A stretch of 6,611 bases of DNA. Origin: DASQDT01 sp036380435. Lineage in GTDB: Bacteria > Acidobacteriota > Blastocatellia > Pyrinomonadales > Pyrinomonadaceae. The stretch covers positions 1 through 6,611 of the forward strand of contig DASVES010000198.1 in the NCBI GenBank assembly GCA_036380435.1, written 5' to 3'. Below the pieces are notes generated by a model. It ran no database searches and had not been told where the DNA came from. It worked only from the letters and a program-made list of their open reading frames with translations. Positions 1-5,620 of this stretch are shown here, piece by piece. The translations under genes were made by a program, and so were the position numbers. The stretch's first letter is position 1; every line of letters begins with the position of its first letter.

Positions 1-1
1 C

Positions 2-502
2 GAGATGTTCGTCCACCGCAACGTCGCCAACCTCGTCGTCCACACCGACCTCAACTGCCTCTCCGTGATGCACTACGCCGTGGACGTGCTCGGCGTCAAA
101 CACATCATCGTCTGCGGCCACTACGGCTGCGGCGGAGTAGAAGCCGCCTACAGCAACCGCCAGCTCGGCCTCATCGACAACTGGCTGCGCCACGTGCAGG
201 ACGTGCAGCACAAGCACTCCGCGCTGCTCGCGCAGTTCGACGACGACGGGCGACGCCTCGAAAAGCTGTGTGAGCTAAACGTCATCGAGCAGGTGGCCAG
301 CGCGTGCCAGACCTCGGTCGTCCAGCAGGCGTGGGGGCGCGCTCAGGAGCTTTCCGTACACGGCTGGGTCTACAGCCTCAAGGATGGGCTGCTGCGCGAC
401 CTGAACGTCTGCGTCACCAACCGCGACGAAGCGCAGACGGTCTACGAGACGGCAATCAGTGCCTGTTGCACGCCTGATCCGAAGTTAGACGGCACTCGCT
501 GA
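2..502 (+). CDS. can: Beta-class carbonic anhydrase, 3' portion (5' end outside window)
   Basis: Catalyses reversible hydration of CO2 to bicarbonate using a zinc ion, in the cytoplasm. The reading frame is open to the left edge: the codon before the first Met is Glu, giving the E-[ML]-FVHRNVAN motif that lies inside, not at the start of, E. coli-type Can proteins. About 166 residues are present, against roughly 220 for the family, so about 50 N-terminal residues are missing, including the first zinc ligands (Cys and the Asp of the Cys-x-Asp pair). The second zinc-ligand pair is visible as CGHYGCGG, with His39 and Cys42 counted from the first Met. The segments LNCLSVMHYAVDVLGV, CELNVIEQV and HGWVYSLKDGLLRDL are strongly Can-like. 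Composition is GC-rich (41 of 60 bases are G or C in 181-240), unlike the next gene. Family assignment is secure. The start and ribosome binding site cannot be seen. Confidence 0.95.
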   Translation, partial: EMFVHRNVANLVVHTDLNCLSVMHYAVDVLGVKHIIVCGHYGCGGVEAAYSNRQLGLIDNWLRHVQDVQHKHSALLAQFDDDGRRLEKLCELNVIEQVASACQTSVVQQAWGRAQELSVHGWVYSLKDGLLRDLNVCVTNRDEAQTVYETAISACCTPDPKLDGTR

Positions 503-515
503 TAAATCCGCTTCC

Positions 516-545
516 TTGCCTCGCTACTACCCAAGCACTTATCAT
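516..545 (+). promoter_or_regulatory. Possible sigma-70-like promoter for a leaderless CNNM gene mRNA
   Basis: TTGCCT (516-521, 4 of 6 matches to the -35 consensus) and TATCAT (540-545, 5 of 6 to the -10) are separated by 18 bases. A transcript from it would start around 551-552, which is the ATG itself. That would agree with the lack of any clear Shine-Dalgarno sequence before this gene. Short promoter matches occur often by chance, so this is tentative. Confidence 0.28.
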
Positions 546-550
546 CAAGT

Positions 551-1936
551 ATGTTTGAAAGTCTGAATATTGTTATCGTTTTCCTGCTCGTTTTCGCTAA
601 CGGATTCTTTGTCGCCTCAGAATTTGCGCTCGTCGGTGTACGCCGCTCACGCATTGCGACCCTTGCCAATGCCGGTGATAAGCGGGCGAAGAGATTGTTG
701 GGGTTGGTGGACAATCTAAACGCCTACATCTCCGCCACCCAGCTTGGCATCACTCTGGCCTCACTTGCGCTTGGCTGGATTGGCGAACCGGCAATCGCGC
801 ATCTGCTTGAAGTCCCGCTTAAAGGGCGCGTCTCCGAAGCCGTGCTGCATACCATCGCTCTCACCATTGCGTTCAGCGTCATCACTTTTCTTCATATCGT
901 GCTCGGCGAGCTTGCGCCTAAGACCATCGCTCTTGAACGCGCGGAAAAGACCGCTCTGGCTATCGCCTTGCCGATGCAGCTTTTCTACAAAACATTTTCT
1001 TATCCGATACGGCTTCTCGATTGGGCAGGCACACGCACTGTGCGATTGTTCGGCCTTCACCCTTCGAGCGAACACGCATCCATTTATACGGAAGAGGAAT
1101 TGCGTCAGTTGATCGACATCTCGCGCCGGAGCGGACACCTTCAAGAAGAAGAACAAAAGCTCATCAATAGCGTTTTTGATTTCTCCGACGCCGAACTTCG
1201 CGAAGCGATGATTCCGCGCACGGCGGTTGACGCCATCCCCGTGACCGCCACGTTGGAAGAAACCAAAAAGGCTTTTCGCACTTTGGGCTATTCAAGGCTG
1301 CCCGTTTACCGTGAGAGGTTAGACGATATCGTCGGCGTGGTATTCAGAAAGGATTTAGAACCTTACCTCGAACAGCCGCAGCCGGACGGATTTAAACTGG
1401 AGGGCTTGCTTCACCCGCCGCAATTTATTCCGGCGACGGCGCGGCTTGGCGCGGTACTGAAACGGATGCAATCGACGCGCACACATTTAGCCATTGTGGT
1501 AGATGAACACGGCGGCATGGAAGGCATCGTCACGCTCGAAGATGTTCTGGAAGAAATTGTCGGCGAGATTAACGATGAATATGATGAAGAAGTGCGTTCG
1601 CAAATACTGAAAGAAGCAAACGGCACATATTTATTGAGCGGGATGCTGACTGTGCGCGATGCCAACCGACAGCTTAGTCTGCGTCTGCCGGAGGATGGCC
1701 GCTACACAACGCTCGCCGGATTTCTTCTCGCTCAAGCAGGGTATTTATTGCAGGAAGGGGAAACGGTCGAATATGAAGGGATGCGCTTCAAGGTCGAGCG
1801 CGTAGACCAACGCCGCATACGCCGGATACGCTTTACTCCTGCCCCGGAAGACAAGCAAATATCACCCGTCGCGTTATTATCATTCGTCAGTACCTCGTTG
1901 ATGGAGCCGCTACAACTTGCGCCAATCCTTCTTTGA
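551..1936 (+). CDS. CNNM/CorC (HlyC/TlyC-type) transmembrane protein with CBS pair
   Basis: A 461-residue inner-membrane protein of the DUF21-CBS-CorC_HlyC family, often annotated as hemolysin or magnesium/cobalt efflux. Order of domains: a DUF21/CNNM membrane region at about residues 1-190, opening with a helix (FESLNIVIVFLLVFANGFFV) and containing the conserved SATQLGITLASLALGW and HIVLGELAPKTIA stretches; CBS 1 from the conserved MIPR at 220; CBS 2 from about 288, including DEHGG at 318 and IVTLEDVLEEIVGEI; then the CorC_HlyC domain from about 360 to 430 (YLLSG, TLAGF at 387). Length is normal. A tail of about 30 residues, partly hydrophobic, follows the last domain and is unusual. The ATG at 551 gives the expected N-terminus but has no good ribosome binding site. 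Family members are linked to Mg2+/Co2+ or Na+ transport; calling it a hemolysin is not supported. Its codons are more AT-rich than those of its neighbours (24 of 60 bases are G or C in 1561-1620). Confidence 0.93.
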   Translation: MFESLNIVIVFLLVFANGFFVASEFALVGVRRSRIATLANAGDKRAKRLLGLVDNLNAYISATQLGITLASLALGWIGEPAIAHLLEVPLKGRVSEAVLHTIALTIAFSVITFLHIVLGELAPKTIALERAEKTALAIALPMQLFYKTFSYPIRLLDWAGTRTVRLFGLHPSSEHASIYTEEELRQLIDISRRSGHLQEEEQKLINSVFDFSDAELREAMIPRTAVDAIPVTATLEETKKAFRTLGYSRLPVYRERLDDIVGVVFRKDLEPYLEQPQPDGFKLEGLLHPPQFIPATARLGAVLKRMQSTRTHLAIVVDEHGGMEGIVTLEDVLEEIVGEINDEYDEEVRSQILKEANGTYLLSGMLTVRDANRQLSLRLPEDGRYTTLAGFLLAQAGYLLQEGETVEYEGMRFKVERVDQRRIRRIRFTPAPEDKQISPVALLSFVSTSLMEPLQLAPILL

Positions 1937-1949
1937 TAGGGGATGAATC

Positions 1950-2012
1950 ATGAGTTTCAGGCAGTTCGCGCGGGGCGGGTTAATGTCGGGCGTCAGGTTG
2001 TTCCAGTATTAA
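1950..2012 (+). CDS. Possible 20-residue small ORF
   Basis: ATG at 1950 is preceded by AGGGGA (1938-1943, spacing 6), a better ribosome binding site than that of the large gene upstream. It encodes 20 residues beginning MSFRQFARGG and ends at TAA 2010-2012. It begins 13 bases after the CNNM stop codon and runs across the putative cassette boundary near 1992. No family is recognisable. It may be a chance ORF or a remnant of a disrupted gene. Confidence 0.18.
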   Translation: MSFRQFARGGLMSGVRLFQY

Positions 2013-2067
2013 AATATGGACTGTATCGGGGCCATTGTTGGGTGGGCCTCACCGGGAGAAATTGTTG

Positions 2068-2358
2068 ATGAATCATTTGAAGGCTCGTCTCTTGGCGGTA
2101 GTCATCATCCTGATCTTTGGCGGCATGATGTATTACAACTGGCATCAGTTGGGCAGTGAGGGCCGCTACTCGATGAAGCTGGCTGCTTTCGGGCCTGTCG
2201 GAGTGGTAGGCGGACTCTTCCTTCTGTTGTTCCCGGAGAAGGGCGGAAAGCCGGAGACGGGGAAGGATAAAGTCATTGCGCTGCTGGTGTTCGGGTGCGG
2301 CCTTATCGCAGGGTTATATAACTGGTATCTGATGGACCCGGGTTTCTTCGGAAGGTGA
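2068..2358 (+). CDS. Small three-helix membrane protein, unknown function
   Basis: A 96-residue protein that I do not recognise. I chose the ATG at 2068 because GGGAGA (2054-2059) lies 8 bases upstream; an in-frame TTG at 2035 would add 11 residues with no comparable site. Three hydrophobic helices can be seen: about residues 6-22 (ARLLAVVIILIFGGMMYY), 36-55 (MKLAAFGPVGVVGGLFLLLFP) and 69-89 (KVIALLVFGCGLIAGLYNWY), joined by short polar loops, the second rich in Lys and Gly (PEKGGKPETGKDK). This suggests an integral inner-membrane protein. There are no catalytic motifs. The stop codon lies 16 bases before the attC-like repeat at 2375-2478, so this may be the payload of a gene cassette running from about 1993 to 2472. 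Composition is intermediate. The reading frame is convincing; the function is unknown. Confidence 0.72.
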   Translation: MNHLKARLLAVVIILIFGGMMYYNWHQLGSEGRYSMKLAAFGPVGVVGGLFLLLFPEKGGKPETGKDKVIALLVFGCGLIAGLYNWYLMDPGFFGR

Positions 2359-2374
2359 AGCCGGAGTCGCCGTA

Positions 2375-2478
2375 ACCTGACAACGCCATGCATCCGACCG
2401 CATGCCAGCGTTCGTGGTCATCGTTAACTTTAGTAGTAGAGAAGTCGAGTGCGCGGCGGGAGATGCCGGGCGTTAGCC
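2375..2478 (+). repeat. attC-like imperfect inverted repeat (candidate cassette recombination site)
   Basis: The gap between two genes starts with ACCTGAC (2375-2381, R''-like) and ends with GTTAGCC (2472-2478, R'-like, preceded by CGGGC). Inner arms pair imperfectly: GCATCCGACCGC (2390-2401) matches the reverse complement of the segment at 2453-2466 with a few extra unpaired bases, as in attC sites. The span of about 104 bases is within the known attC range. The R' side also forms a small hairpin, CGGGC-GTTA-GCCCG (2467-2480). The R'' box departs by one base from RYYYAAC, and R' by one base from GTTRRRY. ACCTGAC is the exact reverse complement of GTCAGGT at 1992-1998. No integrase gene is present in the window. 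Confidence 0.42.
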
Positions 2479-2499
2479 CGCGCGAACGTGAGTGCGAAG

Positions 2500-3246
2500 A
2501 TGAATGACGAGAGGAGCAGTAGGGAAATTGTCTTACGGCGTGCGCTGTGGTCGGGCGTCGGCGTGCTGGCGGCGTTGGGCGTTGTCTCCGCGGTCGGCAG
2601 GGCCGTCTCCGTGGCGAGCGGCGGATTGAGTTACGAGCAGGTCGTCCAACTGATGCCGGCGCAGTTGGAGCGGGAAGCCTTTGAGTTTGATCGCTGGTTC
2701 GTGGCTCACCCGGCGCTCACTTTTATGCACGTCATACCGGGCGGCATCTTTCTCGCCCTCGCACCCTTCCAGTTCTCGACGCGCATCAGGAGTCGTTACG
2801 TCCGGTTTCATCGTTGGTCGGGTCGCGTGCTGCTGCTTGCCGCCCTGCCCGTCGGAGTGTCGGGCCTGATGCTCGGCGCGGTGTTCCCGTATGGAGGCCC
2901 GGCGGCGGCGGCGGCCGTCTTCGTCGCCGGCGCTGTTTTCCTCTTCGCACTCGTCCGGGCCTTTGACGCCATTCGCCGTGGCGACGTGGCGCGGCACCGG
3001 GAATGGATGATCCGCATGTTTTCGCTCGGCCTCGCCATTGGGACCATCAGGGTCGTCGGTCTCATGTTGTTCCCACTCAACCGAATCGGATTTCAGGACA
3101 CTCATGTCGGATTTCACGAAGCGGCGGGGACGGTCTTCTGGATCGGTTGGGCGTCCACTTTCGCCGTGGCTGAATTGTGGATCAGGTACACGCGCCCCCG
3201 GCCCGCCGCCGCGCGGGTCGCGCCCGTGAGGGCCGCGGGCGCTTAG
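2500..3246 (+). CDS. DUF2306 family membrane protein
   Basis: A 248-residue integral membrane protein of the DUF2306 type; its biochemical role is unknown. Starting at ATG 2500, there are about six hydrophobic helices: residues 15-37, 74-93, 110-128, 134-153, 173-190 and 208-226. Features typical of the family are HP (70-71) followed by His77, the PFQF motif (89-92) and the HRWSGR motif (His104) at the cytoplasmic or loop junction, and then RRGD..RHREWMIR (about 159-172). The conserved histidines could bind a metal or haem, but this is speculation. An in-frame GTG at 2449 would add 17 Arg-rich residues overlapping the attC-like repeat, and a GTG at 2488 would add 4; ATG 2500 fits the family best, though the ribosome binding site is weak. 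The C-terminus is Arg/Ala/Pro-rich. It is more GC-rich than the two genes upstream. Confidence 0.82.
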   Translation: MNDERSSREIVLRRALWSGVGVLAALGVVSAVGRAVSVASGGLSYEQVVQLMPAQLEREAFEFDRWFVAHPALTFMHVIPGGIFLALAPFQFSTRIRSRYVRFHRWSGRVLLLAALPVGVSGLMLGAVFPYGGPAAAAAVFVAGAVFLFALVRAFDAIRRGDVARHREWMIRMFSLGLAIGTIRVVGLMLFPLNRIGFQDTHVGFHEAAGTVFWIGWASTFAVAELWIRYTRPRPAAARVAPVRAAGA

Positions 3247-3297
3247 ACGTGTCGGCGGTCAACGACGGCCGTCAGGTCGCGATTGCTGATTTGTGTC

Positions 3298-3302
3298 GGA
3301 GG
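3298..3302 (+). promoter_or_regulatory. Shine-Dalgarno sequence of the DinB-like gene
   Basis: GGAGG lies 10 bases before GTG 3313 and is the strongest ribosome binding site in the window. It decides for the GTG start over the upstream in-frame TTG at 3283. Confidence 0.7.
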
Positions 3303-3312
3303 TAAAAACGAA

Positions 3313-3780
3313 GTGAACAGGCTATCAAGCACGGTCGCCGGCGGGTTTATTAATTCCTTTCGGGACTTTGCCGCGCGTGTCCGCGAGCTGTCTGGGAATC
3401 TCTCGGAGGAGCAGTTCTGGACGAAGCCCTACCCTTACGGAAACAGCTTCGGGCATTTGACGCTCCACCTCATCGGCAATCTCAACTACTTCATCGGCGC
3501 GCAGATCGCCGGCACGGGGTACGTGCGCGACCGGGAGCGCGAGTTCACGGAGGGAGCGCCGCCGAAGAAGGAGGAGGTGCTGAGGCGACTCGATGAGGCG
3601 GTGACGATGGTGTCGGCCACGCTTGAGGCGCAGGCCGACGACGACTGGTCGAAAGACTACGAGGCGACGGCCGCCGCCGATTTCATCGAAGACCGCTTCA
3701 GCATTTTTCTCAGGTGTGCGACCCACTTCCATCACCACGTCGGGCAGATGGTCTATCTGGAGAAAGAGTTTTCAAAGTGA
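3313..3780 (+). CDS. DinB-like (DinB/YfiT superfamily) putative metal-binding protein
   Basis: A 155-residue, probably cytoplasmic, four-helix-bundle protein. The start is set to GTG 3313, which has GGAGG at 3298-3302 (spacing 10); a TTG at 3283 would place that ribosome binding site inside the gene. DinB-type signs are the first helix with NSFRDFAARVRELSGNLSEEQFW, the GHLTLHLIGNLNYFIG segment with His48 and His52, and the C-terminal THFHHHVGQMVYL segment with His138 and His142, giving the usual three-histidine metal site (one from the first pair plus two from the last). Length is typical. Superfamily members include bacillithiol- or mycothiol-dependent transferases, but many have no known substrate, and nothing here identifies one. 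It lies 66 bases after the DUF2306 gene and converges with the beta-propeller gene on the other strand. Confidence 0.82.
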   Translation: MNRLSSTVAGGFINSFRDFAARVRELSGNLSEEQFWTKPYPYGNSFGHLTLHLIGNLNYFIGAQIAGTGYVRDREREFTEGAPPKKEEVLRRLDEAVTMVSATLEAQADDDWSKDYEATAAADFIEDRFSIFLRCATHFHHHVGQMVYLEKEFSK

Positions 3781-3808
3781 GCCGATGCCACTCTGACGCC
3801 GACGCTGT

Positions 3809-4744
3809 TTAGCGCGTGTCGCGTGGGCGGGCGACGAGGGCGAGGCGGTCGCCGCGCGGGCTGACGCTGAGGCGCGTAATCTCCGAGAGGCCGTCCGAAG
3901 TGAAGTCGGCCACCTCGCGCCAGTCCTGTCCGGCGGCGCCGGGCCGCAGGGCATAAAGCTTCGCGCCCTTCGCCATGAGGAGCGTGCCGTCGGGCGTCCA
4001 CGCAAAGTCTTCGCTGAGCGCGAGCGTCTTCGCGAGCGTCCGCTTGGCGTGCGTGCGCGTGTCGTACTCCTTGATGTGCCAGTCGTCCGTGCCCTGCTTG
4101 TGGACGTAGGTGATCTTCTGCGTCCCCGGCACGCGCTGGAGCGAGCGGCCGATGTTGGTGGCGACGATGCCGTAAACGCCGGTGCGCGCGTCCACGACCT
4201 GAAGCGTGGCGGGCTGGCCGAGGATAAAGAGGCCGAGCGTGCGTGCGTCGGCCCAGACGTGATAGCCGACCGGCTTGAAACGCTCAAGCACGAGCGTGGC
4301 CGTCTGAGCGCCCGCGAGCGGGAACTTCCAGAGCCGCTGCGTGGCTTCCCGGTCGCGCTCGACGCGGATGACGGAGAACGACTTGCCGTCGGGGGTGACG
4401 GTCGGCGAGTACTCGGCCTCTTCCGTTTCGGTGAGGCGCATGGTCGAGTTGTCGGCAAGGCGGTAACGATAGATGTCTGCCTGATTGTCGGCGCGGATGG
4501 AGGTGTAGAGGATGTCTGTGCCTTCGGGGGTGAACGACGGCTGGTTGTCGTAGCCCTCCCACGTCGTGATGCGCCGCGCCGCGCCGAGTTTTGGCACGCC
4601 GGCGGCCGATGACAGGTCGGCGACGAAGATGTCTGTGTTCGGCGGCGGTGTCGGCGTCGGGGTGGGCGTCGCCTGTGCGTGCGCCGAAGCGTTGAGGGCA
4701 AACGCGAATAAGATCGCCAGGACAGAGTTATTTAGTGTTCGCAT
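3809..4744 (-). CDS. Secreted TolB/PD40-like beta-propeller protein
   Basis: A 311-residue exported protein. The N-terminus is a Sec signal peptide: short polar start, hydrophobic core VLAILFAFAL, and a likely cut after AHA at residue 23. A low-complexity (Thr-Pro)n linker follows at 26-35, common in exported proteins of Acidobacteriota. The rest is a WD40/PD40-like propeller with repeated blade signatures: QPSFTPEGTDILYTS (68-82), YSPTVTPDGKSFSV (112-125), FAWTPDGTLLM (247-257) and LSVSPRGDRLALVA (292-305). Such domains usually bind proteins or peptides; no peptidase or other enzymatic domain is attached. It is shorter than TolB (about 430 residues) and lacks TolB's N-terminal domain, so it should not be called tolB. 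The ATG at 4744 gives a good signal peptide although no clear ribosome binding site precedes it. It may be co-transcribed with the secreted-protein gene 75 bases upstream. Confidence 0.8.
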   Translation of the reverse strand: MRTLNNSVLAILFAFALNASAHAQATPTPTPTPPPNTDIFVADLSSAAGVPKLGAARRITTWEGYDNQPSFTPEGTDILYTSIRADNQADIYRYRLADNSTMRLTETEEAEYSPTVTPDGKSFSVIRVERDREATQRLWKFPLAGAQTATLVLERFKPVGYHVWADARTLGLFILGQPATLQVVDARTGVYGIVATNIGRSLQRVPGTQKITYVHKQGTDDWHIKEYDTRTHAKRTLAKTLALSEDFAWTPDGTLLMAKGAKLYALRPGAAGQDWREVADFTSDGLSEITRLSVSPRGDRLALVARPRDTR

Positions 4745-4810
4745 GATGACGTTCGGTGGCTTGCTCTAGCTTGAATGTGGGGCGCGGTGAATACGACGTA
4801 CCCTAAATTC

Positions 4811-4829
4811 AAAAGCGATCTAATCGCGC
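4811..4829 (-). terminator. Weak intrinsic-terminator-like hairpin at the end of the secreted-protein gene
   Basis: On the minus strand the stem GCGAT / ATCGC (4823-4827 with 4815-4819) closes around the TAG stop codon and is followed by TTTT (4814-4811). The five-base stem and four-T tail are weak, so read-through into the propeller gene is likely even if the site works. Confidence 0.22.
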
Positions 4830-5488
4830 TTCACATCGGTCGCCGACGCGCCCGGACAAGCGCGCGTCGAGCGCAGACGTTCGGTGTCGAACCTGAGCGC
4901 GGCGGTGGAGACCGGCGTCGTCCAGAGATGCCCCGTGCGGGCCCAGCGTTCGCGCAGCTTATCGCCGAGCGGCTTCGACTCGTACCACGTCGAGACGCGC
5001 AGCCACAGCGAGTGCTTGCCGACGCCCACGGTGTTCGGAACTCTGGCGACTCCGGCCGGCGTCACCGGCAGCGTCACGGAGACCTCCGTCCTGAACTCCC
5101 CGCCCGGCGCGAGCGAGACGAAATCCACGTTCGGCCGCGGCGTGTCCAGCGGCTCCGGCTCGCGCGTGGCGTAGCGCGCGCTCGTCGTCCTCAGCTCGTA
5201 GCGCGGCGGCCCCTCTTCCGCGGGGTAGACCACGACCTGATAGAAAAGGTTGCCGCCCCTGTAGACGATCAGCCGGCGGCTGCCGGCGTTCGCGTAGCGC
5301 AGCAGCAGGCGCGTGTGCAGGAAGTCCACGCCGCCCGCGCCCACGCAGTATTTTTGTTCGACGATCTCGGCCGCGACCTTGAGCGCGTGCTCCGGCTGCG
5401 CGGCCGACTGTGCGTGCGCCGAAGACGCGCCCGCGAGTAAGCAGGCGGTGAGTAGCGGCGCGGCGGCGAGCGTGTGTCGGAGTCGCAT
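4820..5488 (-). CDS. Secreted protein of unknown function
   Basis: A 222-residue exported protein that I cannot place in a named family. It starts at ATG 5488 (a TTG two codons upstream, at 5494, is also possible) with MRLRH, a hydrophobic core and a likely signal peptidase I site after AHA at residue 26. A lipobox-like LTAC at 13-16 is also present, so a lipoprotein cannot be fully excluded, but the hydrophobic residues after that Cys favour ordinary cleavage. The mature part alternates beta-strand-like stretches (LLLRYANAG, RLIVYRGGNLFYQVVVYP, VDFVSLAPGGEFRTEVSVTLPV), suggesting an immunoglobulin-like beta sandwich; this is inference. Only two Cys occur after the signal peptide (48 and 211), possibly a disulfide. 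It follows the dehydrogenase gene on the same strand, separated by the nested inverted repeat, and precedes the propeller gene. Confidence 0.7.
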   Translation of the reverse strand: MRLRHTLAAAPLLTACLLAGASSAHAQSAAQPEHALKVAAEIVEQKYCVGAGGVDFLHTRLLLRYANAGSRRLIVYRGGNLFYQVVVYPAEEGPPRYELRTTSARYATREPEPLDTPRPNVDFVSLAPGGEFRTEVSVTLPVTPAGVARVPNTVGVGKHSLWLRVSTWYESKPLGDKLRERWARTGHLWTTPVSTAALRFDTERLRSTRACPGASATDVKRD

Positions 5489-5496
5489 GAGCAACT

Positions 5497-5617
5497 CAAG
5501 GATGAAGGCGGAAACAGTACCGCGAGCGGAAGCCTCGCGGGTCTGGACGGCCGATGCCGGCCTCTCAGGATAGGCGTACTCGCTCGCTACCGCTCGCGGT
5601 ACTGTTTTTCATCCTTG
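5497..5617. repeat. Nested inverted repeat (REP/MITE-like or terminator)
   Basis: The arms share an 18-base perfect inverted repeat (5512-5529 with 5590-5607; core ACAGTACCGCGAGCGG) and an outer 9-base pair, CAAGGATGA at 5497-5505 with TCATCCTTG at 5609-5617. The two pairs are spaced differently (6 bases on the left, 1 on the right). At the centre is a small perfect hairpin, GGCCG-ATGC-CGGCC (5549-5562). The left arm also holds a local hairpin, CCGCGAG (5520-5526) with CTCGCGG (5534-5540). The element fills almost the whole gap between the E1 stop codon (5621) and the start of the secreted-protein gene (5488). It could terminate the dehydrogenase transcript or be a mobile palindromic repeat. 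No T-tract typical of an intrinsic terminator follows it. Confidence 0.7.
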
Positions 5618-5620
5618 CTC

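Noticed and set aside
2010..2027. AT-rich patch with a -10-like TAAAAT before the small membrane protein gene
   Set aside because: No acceptable -35 element at the right spacing, so it was not called as a promoter.
2533..3117. 194-codon minus-strand ORF opposite the DUF2306 gene
   Set aside because: Charged low-complexity shadow of a gene with clear membrane helices and family motifs on the plus strand.
3264..3277. Palindrome GACGGCCGTC overlapping a second GTCAGGT (3271-3277), possibly another cassette junction
   Set aside because: No matching R'' box or pairing arms before it, and no box complementary to the expected cassette start; a 7-base match is likely by chance in a window of this size.
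3781..3808. Possible shared terminator between the converging DinB-like and propeller genes
   Set aside because: The 28-base spacer has no stable stem and no T-tract on either strand.
3772..4701. Long minus-strand ORF (309 codons) in another frame of the propeller gene
   Set aside because: Its product is Arg/Ser/Pro low-complexity sequence typical of an out-of-frame reading of GC-rich DNA, and it overlaps the well-supported propeller gene.
4775..5440. 221-codon plus-strand ORF opposite the secreted-protein gene
   Set aside because: Arg-rich composition with no domain, start signal or signal peptide; the minus-strand frame has a good signal peptide.
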